64,000 bases of DNA from Stenotrophomonas bentonitica (GTDB lineage Bacteria > Pseudomonadota > Gammaproteobacteria > Xanthomonadales > Xanthomonadaceae). Both the position numbers and the translations under genes were made by a program. A model generated the notes under the pieces. It worked only from the letters and a program-made list of their open reading frames with translations, ran no database searches and had not been told where the DNA came from. Location: positions 2,170,001-2,234,000 of the forward strand of contig NZ_JAAZUH010000001.1 of the NCBI RefSeq assembly GCF_013185915.1. The letters are read 5' to 3'. Below are positions 27,693-36,007 of this stretch, piece by piece (the first letter of the stretch is position 1; every line of letters begins with the position of its first letter).

Positions 27693-29444
27693 TTGACGAA
27701 TAAAAAGAACGGCAATATCGACTCAGCCATCAATCCGAAGTTGGATGGGGATGCCCATGTCGCTTGGGCACAGGCTTGGTCGTCTATTTCGCCGGAGACA
27801 TCGTTGCTCGCGTGGGTGGACTGGGCGAGCCATTTAGCAAACAGTCCTGGCAAGCAAGCCGAGCTTTTGGCGTTTGCAGCCTCCCTGTCCGAGCAATGGA
27901 TGGCCGTATTGAAGAAGAATCCGGCCAACCCGGACCGGGGAGCCACCGCTCCTGACCGGTCACCTGTCAATGACCGCCGCTTCAACGATCCTGCATGGGA
28001 TCAATGGCCCTACGACCTTTTCCGCAGTTCATTCGTCAATCAGACCAAATGGTGGGAGCAGGCCACGCAGGGGGTGTGGGGAGTGGATCCGAAACACCAA
28101 CGCCTGCTGGCGTTTGGCGCCAAACAGTGGCTGGAAATGCTTTCGCCCGCCAACGCTGCGGTTTTCAACCCCGTTGTCCTGAAAAGAACCATCGCAGAGC
28201 AAGGCGCCAATCTAGCGCGGGGGACGTCCAACTTTCTCGACGACTTGCGTCGGCAACTATCCGGCCAGCCTCCCGCGGGAACGGAGAACTTCGTCGTTGG
28301 GCGCGACGTAGCGGTCACGGAAGGAAAAGTCGTTCTGAGAAATCGACTGATCGAACTGATTCAGTACACGCCCACTACCGAGAAAGTCCATCCCGAACCG
28401 ATCCTGATCATTCCTGCCTGGATCATGAAGTACTACGTACTGGATCTGTCACCGCATAACTCGCTGATACGGTATCTGGTTGCGCAAGGGCATACGGTTT
28501 TTTGCATCTCCTGGAGAAATCCGGATGCTGAGGATCGAGATTTGGGCATGGATGAGTACCTGGAGTTCGGCCTGCATGCAGCGCTGGACGCTGTGACTTC
28601 CGTCGTCCCCGGGCATGGAGTCCACGCGGCTGGTTATTGCCTGGGCGGAACGCTACTGGCCATTGGTGCTTCAGCCATGGCGCGTGATGGCGATACGCGG
28701 CTGGTGTCGGTAAGCCTGCTTGCCGCACAGACGGACTTCAGCGAACCGGGCGAGCTGAGTCTTTTCATCAACGAGAGTCAAGTGGCGCTGTTGGAAGCCA
28801 GCATGGCTCAAACCGGTTATTTGACCTCCGACCAGATGAGCGGAGCTTTTCAGCTACTGCGTTCCTACGATCTCATATGGTCTCGCATGATTGACGAATA
28901 CCTATTGGGCGATCGCCGGGCAATGACCGACCTGATGGCTTGGAATGCCGATGGGACTCGCCTCCCCGCGAAGATGCATTCGCAGTATCTCCGACGCCTT
29001 TACCTGAATAACGATCTCAGCGCGGGGCGTTATCCCGTCACGGGTCGCCCCGTTTCAGTGGGAGACATCGCTGTACCGGTGTTTTGCGTCGGCACTGCCT
29101 CGGATCATATTGCGCCTTGGCGCTCGGTTTACAAGCTGCATCTCCTGTCTTCGGCCGAGCTGACTTTCGTGCTGACCACTGGAGGACACAACGGCGGCAT
29201 CGTGAGCGAGCCCGGCCGAGGTAACCGCCAATATCAAATCCATACCCGCGCGGCCGGTGATGGATACATGGCGCCGGATGAGTGGCAAGCGACGATGCAG
29301 ACGCATCCGGATTCCTGGTGGCCCGCATGGTCGGCGTGGCTGCGAGAGCGTTCCGGTGATGTTGTTGCGCCTCCGCTCATAGGTGCTGAATCCAGTGGAT
29401 ACCCCACTGTTTGCGACGCCCCAGGGGAATATGTACGCAACTGA
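27693..29444 (+). CDS. phaC: Poly(3-hydroxyalkanoate) synthase, class I
   Basis: 583 residues if translation starts at the TTG at 27693, which has AGAGGT 9 bases upstream; no ATG lies nearby, so a TTG start is the best reading. The catalytic triad is clear: Cys in GYCLGG (about residue 316), Asp in GTASDHIAPW (about 471) and His in TTGGHNGGI (about 499). The PhaC N-terminal domain (residues 1-200, with WPYDLFRSSFV) is also present. Length fits class I enzymes, which polymerise short-chain (R)-3-hydroxyacyl-CoA alone, without PhaE or PhaR. With phasin and PhaB it makes the core of PHB synthesis; the thiolase would have to come from the host. Confidence 0.9.
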   Translation: MTNKKNGNIDSAINPKLDGDAHVAWAQAWSSISPETSLLAWVDWASHLANSPGKQAELLAFAASLSEQWMAVLKKNPANPDRGATAPDRSPVNDRRFNDPAWDQWPYDLFRSSFVNQTKWWEQATQGVWGVDPKHQRLLAFGAKQWLEMLSPANAAVFNPVVLKRTIAEQGANLARGTSNFLDDLRRQLSGQPPAGTENFVVGRDVAVTEGKVVLRNRLIELIQYTPTTEKVHPEPILIIPAWIMKYYVLDLSPHNSLIRYLVAQGHTVFCISWRNPDAEDRDLGMDEYLEFGLHAALDAVTSVVPGHGVHAAGYCLGGTLLAIGASAMARDGDTRLVSVSLLAAQTDFSEPGELSLFINESQVALLEASMAQTGYLTSDQMSGAFQLLRSYDLIWSRMIDEYLLGDRRAMTDLMAWNADGTRLPAKMHSQYLRRLYLNNDLSAGRYPVTGRPVSVGDIAVPVFCVGTASDHIAPWRSVYKLHLLSSAELTFVLTTGGHNGGIVSEPGRGNRQYQIHTRAAGDGYMAPDEWQATMQTHPDSWWPAWSAWLRERSGDVVAPPLIGAESSGYPTVCDAPGEYVRN

Positions 29445-29531
29445 ATAAGCGTATCCCGCGTCCGCTATTGCGACACGGTATACGCAATATCTGTTCGTCA
29501 TCCCGTTCTACTCTGATAACTGGAGACATTC

Positions 29532-30026
29532 ATGTACTCAAGAATCCTGGTTCCGCTCGACGGAAGTCCTACTGCCGATTTGGCGCTCCACCACGCTGCG
29601 GTGCTGGCACGCCTGAATGGCGCAACCATCGTCTTGCTGCACGTCATCGAGGAGATGAAGCACAGCAACGGCTTCGAGAGGCCGAGGATCTATATTGAAG
29701 AAGTGAGGCCGGGCTTCCTGGCGGCCGGGCAGAAGCTGCTGGACGAGGCGGCGCTGCGGCTGAGGCAGGAAGGCCTGGCGGTTGAGACCGTCCTTCTGGA
29801 AAGCAAGGGCGAGCGCGTCTCGGTGCTCATCGCTCAGCAGGCACTGACCACTCAATGCGAGTTGGTGGTGTTGGGTACTCACGGACGCCGGGGCGTGGAC
29901 AGGCTGCTGATGGGAAGCGATGCAGAGCAGCTCGCTCGCATCGCACCAGTTCCGGTGATGCTGGTGCGCCAGCCCCAATCGGTCATTGCGACTGCAACCC
30001 CTGGGCAGGGTGGCACGCCAGCGTGA
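29532..30026 (+). CDS. Universal stress protein (UspA family)
   Basis: 164 residues with ACTGGAGAC before the ATG. It has the Usp fold pattern: an N-terminal RILVPLDGSPTADLAL and the C-terminal ATP-binding signature VLGTHGRRGVDRLLMGSDAEQLAR (G-2x-G-9x-G-S/T type). Single-domain ATP-binding Usp proteins respond to starvation, anoxia and energy loss. Its stop overlaps the start of the next gene, so the two are coupled. Its presence supports a stress or energy-limitation theme for the cargo. Confidence 0.85.
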   Translation: MYSRILVPLDGSPTADLALHHAAVLARLNGATIVLLHVIEEMKHSNGFERPRIYIEEVRPGFLAAGQKLLDEAALRLRQEGLAVETVLLESKGERVSVLIAQQALTTQCELVVLGTHGRRGVDRLLMGSDAEQLARIAPVPVMLVRQPQSVIATATPGQGGTPA

Positions 30027-31096
30027 CGAAGGTTCAGTCCACCGACCAAACTGAATGGAGGCTGAAAGTCGCAGCCCCCTTGCTGCTGCTATTGCTGAGC
30101 GCCTCCGCACAGGCCCAGTCCTGCCACCAGGACAACCCGCTGCGCTCAACGGGAACGCTCAATCTGCGGATCGACAACGACATGTTCGGCGGCATTGGAC
30201 AAGACCAAGGGTACTCCAACGGGTTTCTCGCCAGTTGGGTTTCCCCCAACCTCGTGGACTATAGCGATGACCCTTGTCTACCGCGTCTCGTCCGTGGGCT
30301 GAATCGCTTTCTCACGATGCTCCAACCCCAAGGCTTCGACGAACAGAACATGACCATCGGCTTCGGGCAGATGATGTACACCCCGAACGACAAAACGCGC
30401 AGCGATCTCATCAAGGATGATCGTCCTTTCGCGGGCGCCTTGATGTTGAGCCTTGGCTATAACGCGAGGCGGGGCGATACGCTGCGCACTTCGCAACTCC
30501 GCGTGGGGGTGGTGGGGCCCTCCTCCCAGGCCAGGCAAGTCCAGAACTGGTGGCATGACACCGTCGGAGTGGACAGATTCAATGGCTGGAGACATCAACT
30601 GCGCGACGAACCCGTGCTGCAGTTGCTCCACGAACGCCGAACACGAGTCATCAGGCAAGAAAACGTCAGCGGTTGGGGTTGGGATCTGACCCGCCACTGG
30701 GGCGGCAGCTTGGGCAATTTCGCCACCTACGCGAATGTCGGCGGAGAACTGCGCTATGGCCTACGCCTGCCGGACGACTTAGGCACCGCACCGCTGCGCC
30801 CGGCTGGAGAAAACACCTCGCCCGTGCGTAAGACCGCTGGCAGCAACTGGAACGGGCACCTGTTCGTGGCACTCGACGGTCGCTGGGTTTTGCACGACAT
30901 CACGTTGGACGGCAATACGTTCAAGTCCAGTCATAGTGTTGATAAACGGCCATTCGTGGCCGATGTGGGCTATGGCATCGCGATGACTCAGGGCAACTGG
31001 CGCATCGCGATAGCCCGCTACCACCGCACCCGCGAATTTCGTGGACAAAAGGAAATCCCGGTCTACGGAACGATCACCGTAGGACGGCGATTCTGA
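30023..31096 (+). CDS. LpxR-like lipid A deacylase (DUF2219)
   Basis: 357 residues from the GTG at 30023, which overlaps the usp stop (GTGA). The N-terminus KVAAPLLLLLLSASAQA is a signal peptide. The mature part begins with the DUF2219/LpxR motif LRIDNDMFGG..DQGYSNG, in which the Asn and Asp residues bind calcium and substrate in LpxR, and continues as alternating beta strands of a 12-stranded outer-membrane barrel, ending in TVGRRF with a terminal Phe. LpxR removes the 3'-acyloxyacyl group from lipid A. Coupling to a stress protein suggests envelope remodelling under stress. 203 bases follow before the next gene; nothing was recognised there. Confidence 0.78.
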   Translation: MTKVQSTDQTEWRLKVAAPLLLLLLSASAQAQSCHQDNPLRSTGTLNLRIDNDMFGGIGQDQGYSNGFLASWVSPNLVDYSDDPCLPRLVRGLNRFLTMLQPQGFDEQNMTIGFGQMMYTPNDKTRSDLIKDDRPFAGALMLSLGYNARRGDTLRTSQLRVGVVGPSSQARQVQNWWHDTVGVDRFNGWRHQLRDEPVLQLLHERRTRVIRQENVSGWGWDLTRHWGGSLGNFATYANVGGELRYGLRLPDDLGTAPLRPAGENTSPVRKTAGSNWNGHLFVALDGRWVLHDITLDGNTFKSSHSVDKRPFVADVGYGIAMTQGNWRIAIARYHRTREFRGQKEIPVYGTITVGRRF

Positions 31097-31299
31097 TGCA
31101 GATCGATTCCTTGAACGCCATGCAAGCCACTCTGTTGCTGTTCATGACAAGAGCCTGGTTGCTTGTGGAGCTACCACGTCGACGCAGTACTGCCAATGCC
31201 GTCGTCATTAGCCAGTTGGCAAGGTGAACACAGCGAGCTGAACGATAAGGCACCCGCGCTCGATAAGAGACCAAGGACAACAAATAAGGAGATAAATGG

Positions 31300-32196
31300 A
31301 TGCAACGACTCACCCTGGCCCTACCCGGCAATGAAGATCTGGCCCGCGGCATCGCGCAGGCATGCGGCAGCGAAGCCGGCCGCATCGAAACGCGCCGATT
31401 CCCCGATGGCGAGAGCTATGTCCGGTTGCATGGCGAACCTGCCGATCGGATCGTGGATGTGATTTGCACGCTGGCCCATCCTGATCCGCAGTTCCTGCTT
31501 CTGGCTTTTGCCGCTGACGCGGCGCGCGAACTTGGCGCGCAAGAGGTGAACCTGATCGCACCGTATCTGGCCTACATGCGCCAGGACAAGCGATTCCATG
31601 ACGGAGAAAGCGTGACGTCGCGGTCCTTCGCACGTCTGGTCTCATCGACCTTCGACAAGCTGCTCACGGTGGATCCGCATCTGCACCGCTATCCGACACT
31701 ATCAGCGGTCTACACGATCCCCACCATCACCTTGCATGCCGCACCACTGCTGGCCGACTGGATCGCGAATCATGTCGAAGAACCTTTGATCGTGGGCCCC
31801 GACGAGGAAAGCGAGCAGTGGGCCGGCGCCATCGCGTCCCGCATCGGCGTACCGCACGCTGTGCTTCGCAAGACACGCCATGGCGATCGCAGCGTGGACA
31901 TCGATGTTCCCGACCTGTCGATCTGGCGCGGCAGAACGCCGGTGCTTGTGGACGACATCGCATCATCAGGCCGCACGCTCGCCGTCGCGGCGCGCAAGCT
32001 CGCCGAGCAAGGAATGCGCAAGCCGGAGTGCGTAGTGGTGCATGCCCTGTTCGCCGAGGATGCCTGGGCCCAATTGACACCGTTGTTTGCCCGAATTACG
32101 TCCACCGACGCAGTACCGCATCCGAGCAACCGGATTGGTCTCGCTTCGCTGATTGCCGACGCTCTCTCTAGCGGGAAAACCGATCCGCGAGGCTGA
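31300..32196 (+). CDS. prs: Ribose-phosphate pyrophosphokinase-like protein
   Basis: 298 residues with AAGGAG before the ATG. Both PRPP-synthetase halves are present: FPDGESYVRL near residue 34, YLAYMRQDKRFHDGESVT at about 89-106, DPHLHRY, and the phosphoribosyl loop VLVDDIASSGRTL at about 215-227. It is shorter than housekeeping Prs (about 315) and nearer to archaeal or divergent forms. Prs makes PRPP from ribose-5-phosphate and ATP; the reaction is reversible. Followed by phosphoketolase, an RNase-like protein and AMP phosphorylase, it may handle the ribose phosphates released from nucleotides. Use in the reverse, ATP-forming direction is a speculation. Confidence 0.8.
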   Translation: MQRLTLALPGNEDLARGIAQACGSEAGRIETRRFPDGESYVRLHGEPADRIVDVICTLAHPDPQFLLLAFAADAARELGAQEVNLIAPYLAYMRQDKRFHDGESVTSRSFARLVSSTFDKLLTVDPHLHRYPTLSAVYTIPTITLHAAPLLADWIANHVEEPLIVGPDEESEQWAGAIASRIGVPHAVLRKTRHGDRSVDIDVPDLSIWRGRTPVLVDDIASSGRTLAVAARKLAEQGMRKPECVVVHALFAEDAWAQLTPLFARITSTDAVPHPSNRIGLASLIADALSSGKTDPRG

Positions 32197-32234
32197 TCTT
32201 TTTATCGATCCAACTATTTTCAAGGAGACCTGAA

Positions 32235-34565
32235 ATGTCCTCTCAAGCTAACCTCGCAACCGATTGGCGTGCTGGTTACGGGCCCATCGCGCACAGGTCT
32301 GAAACCATCGAACGTATGCAGGCCCTAGTGCAACGTCTGGTCGCGCAAAGGCGTATAGCAGACGAAGCCTCGGCCCATGCGCTGCTGGCTGCAGCCGACC
32401 GGGTGGCCTGCACGGCCATGAGCGTAGTGGCGCATATGACCTATGCCCGGCGCATCGACCGAAGCGGCTGCCCACTGGGCTCCGATGATTTCAAACAAAC
32501 GCCCGAAGGCCACACCGGCGGCTCGCTCAACATGGTGCCAGCCTTCGTGGGTTATCTGTTGGCCAACGCGCTGACCGGGACGACACGCGGCTGGCTCATG
32601 GGGCAGGGGCACTGCGTGGCCGCGATCGAGGCGGTGAACGCACTGACCGGCGATGTATCCGCCGCCCAGCGTGGACGCTACGACCGCAGCGAGGCGGGCC
32701 TGTCGCGTTTGATCGCGGACTTCTACTCCTATGCCATCGATAAGCAGGGTCGGCCCGCGGTACCGCTGGGTAGCCATGCCGGGCCGAACACGGCCGGCGC
32801 GATCTCCGAAGGCGGCTATCTGGGGTTCGCCGGGCTGCAGTATGTGCACACGCCGTTGCCGGGAGAAAGCCTGGTGGCATTCCTCAGTGATGGCGCTTTC
32901 GAGGAACACCGTGGCTCGGACTGGGCGCCGCGCTGGTGGCGCGCCGAGGACTGCGGCTTCGCCATCCCGGTCATGATTCTCAACGGACGGCGCATCGAGC
33001 AGCGCACCCAGATCGTGCAGGAAGGTGGCGCTACCTGGCTGGCCGAAGATCTGCGCCACAACGGCTTCGATCCCGTCATCGTTGATGGACGTGATCCGAT
33101 GGCGATCGCATGGGCCATTGTTGAAGCCGAAGACACGCTGAGCGCCTTCGCCGCACGCTCGGATCGGCGCTATCCGGTCAAGCTGCCCTACGTGATCGCC
33201 GAGACGGAGAAAGGTTTTGGCTTCCCGGGCGCGGCGACCAATGCCGCCCACAACCTGCCGCTGAACGGCAATCCGCGCGAGGATGCGCAGGCACGCGAGG
33301 CCTTCAACGCAGGGGCTGCGGCGCTGTTCGTGCCCGAGAGCGAACTGGAAAACGCGCTCACCGTCCTTGCGAATCACGGCCAGAGCCAGCGCTCGCGCGA
33401 AAGCGAGCACCCCATGGCCCTACGCCATCCAGCGAGCCCTCATCTGCCGATGCCGGCCTGGGCGCCAACGGAGGTATCGGGCAGCGCCATGTCCGCACTG
33501 GACCGTTGGTTCGTGGAGCTGGTGCAGGCAAATCCACAGTTGCGCATCCGGATCGGCAATCCCGACGAACTGGCCAGCAACAAGATGGGGGCCACTCTGG
33601 CGCTGCTCAAGCACCGCGTCAACGTGCCCGAACCCGGCGTCCCGGAATCGACGGATGGCTCGGTGGTCACCGCACTCAATGAAGAAGCCGTTGCGGCCGC
33701 CGCCCTCGCCAACAAAGGGGGGCTGAACCTGATCGTCAGCTACGAGGCATTCGCGGTCAAGATGCTTGGATTGATGCGCCAGGAGATCATCTTCGCGCGT
33801 CGGCAGAAGGAGCTGGGCCAGCCGCCAGGCTGGATCTCCGTCCCGCTGATCGTCACATCCCACACCTGGGAGAACAGCAAGAACGAGCAGTCACACCAGG
33901 ACCCGACCATTGGCGAAGCATTGCTGGGGGAGATGTCGGACACCGCACGCGTGTTGTTCCCGGTGGATGAAAACACGGCGTGCGCCGCGTTGCGAGCGGT
34001 CTACGCCAGCCGCGGCCAAGTGGCTTGTGTGGTGGTCTCCAAGCGCGACACGCCGAATCACTTCAGTGCCGCCGCGGCTCAATCGCTGATCGAGCATGGA
34101 GCAGCCCATGTAGCCGGCGATCCGTCCACCGCACAACTGCAATTCGTAGCGATTGGCGCCTACCAGTTGGAGGAAGCGCTCAAAGCCCATGCCCGCCTGG
34201 AGCACCATGGGCTTGCGTCGTGCATCACCGTGGTGGTCGAGCCCGGCCGTCTACGCATTCCGCGAGACGAACTTGAGGCCGCCTTCGTGCTCGGTGACGA
34301 ATCCCTGCAAGCGCTCTTCCCGCCTCACCTGCCGCGCGTGTTGATAAGCCATACCCGCCCTGAGCCGATGCTGGGCGTGCTTCGCCGCATTGACAGCGGC
34401 CCTTCGAAGACGCGGGCTTTGGGCTACATCAACCACGGCGGCACCCTCGATGTGGCTGGAATGCTGATCGCCAATCGATGCACCTGGGTGGATGCCATCT
34501 ATGCCGCTGCGCAAGTGACCGGCTGGAACAGTTCGCAGGCTGCTGCTGCCGCGACCGACGCGTGA
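32235..34565 (+). CDS. xfp: Xylulose-5-phosphate/fructose-6-phosphate phosphoketolase
   Basis: 776 residues with AAGGAGACC before the ATG. Thiamine-diphosphate-binding and family motifs are visible: TPEGHTGGSLNMVPAFVGYL, GHCVAAIEAVNALTGD, SDGAFEEHRGSDWAPRWW, and in the second half SYEAFAVKMLGLMRQ and HTWENSKNEQSHQDP. The enzyme splits xylulose-5-phosphate with phosphate into acetyl-phosphate and glyceraldehyde-3-phosphate. Acetyl-phosphate is the substrate of the acetate kinase and phosphotransacylase encoded upstream. This is the central link between pentose phosphates and the acetyl/PHB part of the cluster. The protein seems complete (family 780-830 residues). Confidence 0.9.
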   Translation: MSSQANLATDWRAGYGPIAHRSETIERMQALVQRLVAQRRIADEASAHALLAAADRVACTAMSVVAHMTYARRIDRSGCPLGSDDFKQTPEGHTGGSLNMVPAFVGYLLANALTGTTRGWLMGQGHCVAAIEAVNALTGDVSAAQRGRYDRSEAGLSRLIADFYSYAIDKQGRPAVPLGSHAGPNTAGAISEGGYLGFAGLQYVHTPLPGESLVAFLSDGAFEEHRGSDWAPRWWRAEDCGFAIPVMILNGRRIEQRTQIVQEGGATWLAEDLRHNGFDPVIVDGRDPMAIAWAIVEAEDTLSAFAARSDRRYPVKLPYVIAETEKGFGFPGAATNAAHNLPLNGNPREDAQAREAFNAGAAALFVPESELENALTVLANHGQSQRSRESEHPMALRHPASPHLPMPAWAPTEVSGSAMSALDRWFVELVQANPQLRIRIGNPDELASNKMGATLALLKHRVNVPEPGVPESTDGSVVTALNEEAVAAAALANKGGLNLIVSYEAFAVKMLGLMRQEIIFARRQKELGQPPGWISVPLIVTSHTWENSKNEQSHQDPTIGEALLGEMSDTARVLFPVDENTACAALRAVYASRGQVACVVVSKRDTPNHFSAAAAQSLIEHGAAHVAGDPSTAQLQFVAIGAYQLEEALKAHARLEHHGLASCITVVVEPGRLRIPRDELEAAFVLGDESLQALFPPHLPRVLISHTRPEPMLGVLRRIDSGPSKTRALGYINHGGTLDVAGMLIANRCTWVDAIYAAAQVTGWNSSQAAAAATDA

Positions 34566-34648
34566 ATTTCAAGTGGTTCTGACACGGTCCGCAGTGACCG
34601 CGCCAGCTCCTGATTTCACAACCCACCAACAAGCGAGGAGACAACTTC

Positions 34649-36007
34649 ATGCTCTCACTGACCAGCCTGGGCGGTGCCGGTACCGTCACCGGCTCCAAAC
34701 ACCTGATCACATATGGCAGTACCCGCATCCTGATCGACTGCGGACTTTTCCAAGGACTGAAGAACCTGCGCGAGCTGAACTGGCAGCATCTTGTCGTTGA
34801 GTCCAAGGACATCGATGCGGTTGTACTGACGCACGCGCACCTGGATCATTGTGGATATCTCCCCCGATTGGTGCTGAACGGGTTCCGCGGGAAGATTTTC
34901 TCGACGCCAGCCACACGGGACGTCGCCGAACTCATCCTGCTCGACAGTGCTTGGTTGCAGGAGAAGGATGCCGAGTTCGCCAACCGGAAGGGATTTTCCA
35001 AGCACAAGCCAGCCCTTGCCCTGTATCGGGTCCGAGATGCCGAACGCACGCTCTTGCAGTTCAAGCCCGTGCCACTGCATCAGGAGACGGTATTGCCGGG
35101 CGGTGCACGCCTGGTTCTACGCAGGGCCGGCCACATTCTTGGAGCGGCGACGGCGCAGATCGACATCGGCGGCAAGCGTTTGGTGTTCTCCGGCGACCTG
35201 GGCCGCTATGACGATGCGGTCATGCCTGATCCTGAACCCGTCACGGAAGCGGACTACATCATCATCGAGTCCACCTATGGCAATCGTCATCATGACCGTT
35301 CCGATGCCGTCGAAGCGCTAGGCGACATCATCGAGCGTACGACTCGCCGCGGAGGCACCGTAGTGATTCCCGCTTTTGCCGTAGGACGCGCGCAGTCGTT
35401 GATCTATGACCTATGGCTGTTGCGACAGCGCGGTCGGCTCCGCAACGTGCCCGTCTATCTGGACAGTCCCATGGCCACCAGCGCAACTGCGCTGCTGCAC
35501 CGCCATGCCGACGACCACAAGCTCGCTCAACACGATTTCGAGACGGCATTCTCAGAAGTCACATACGTGCGCGACGTTGAAGAGTCCAAGGCGCTATCGG
35601 CGAATCGATACCCCAAGGTGATTATTTCCGCCAGCGGCATGGCCACCGGCGGCCGCGTGCTGCATCACATAGAAGCGTTTGGCGGTAGCCATCAGAACAC
35701 GCTGCTGTTCTCTGGATTCCAAGCAGCAGGTACGCGCGGGCGCAAGCTGCTTGAGGGCGCTCGCGAAGTCAAGATCCATGGACGCTGGATGCCGATCAAG
35801 GCAGAGGTCGCCGAGCTTGCGATGTTGTCGGCTCATGCCGACAGCGATGAGCTGATGCGATGGCTGCGCGGCTTTACCAAGGCGCCGGAAAGAGTGTTCA
35901 TTGTTCACGGTGAATCTGATGCCTCTGAGGCGCTGCGCGAACGTATCCAGCGCGAACTCAATTGGCACGCATCGGTGCCCATGCAAAACCAGGAGTTCGC
36001 CCTGTGA
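34649..36007 (+). CDS. MBL-fold/beta-CASP RNA-processing exonuclease
   Basis: 452 residues with GCGAGGAGAC before the ATG. The metallo-beta-lactamase motif THAHLDHCGY (His 62, 64, Asp 66, His 67) binds two zinc ions. Further motifs are GHILGA, FSGDLGRYDD, ESTYGNRHH, the beta-CASP segment PAFAVGRAQSLI and VYLDSPMA, SASGMATGGR, and the late LSAHADSDE. This follows the CPSF-73/RNase-J-like bacterial proteins (TTHA0252 type), which are endo- and exoribonucleases. Its stop overlaps the start of the AMP-phosphorylase gene (GTGA), a strong hint that RNA cleavage and nucleotide phosphorolysis are linked. Confidence 0.85.
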   Translation: MLSLTSLGGAGTVTGSKHLITYGSTRILIDCGLFQGLKNLRELNWQHLVVESKDIDAVVLTHAHLDHCGYLPRLVLNGFRGKIFSTPATRDVAELILLDSAWLQEKDAEFANRKGFSKHKPALALYRVRDAERTLLQFKPVPLHQETVLPGGARLVLRRAGHILGAATAQIDIGGKRLVFSGDLGRYDDAVMPDPEPVTEADYIIIESTYGNRHHDRSDAVEALGDIIERTTRRGGTVVIPAFAVGRAQSLIYDLWLLRQRGRLRNVPVYLDSPMATSATALLHRHADDHKLAQHDFETAFSEVTYVRDVEESKALSANRYPKVIISASGMATGGRVLHHIEAFGGSHQNTLLFSGFQAAGTRGRKLLEGAREVKIHGRWMPIKAEVAELAMLSAHADSDELMRWLRGFTKAPERVFIVHGESDASEALRERIQRELNWHASVPMQNQEFAL

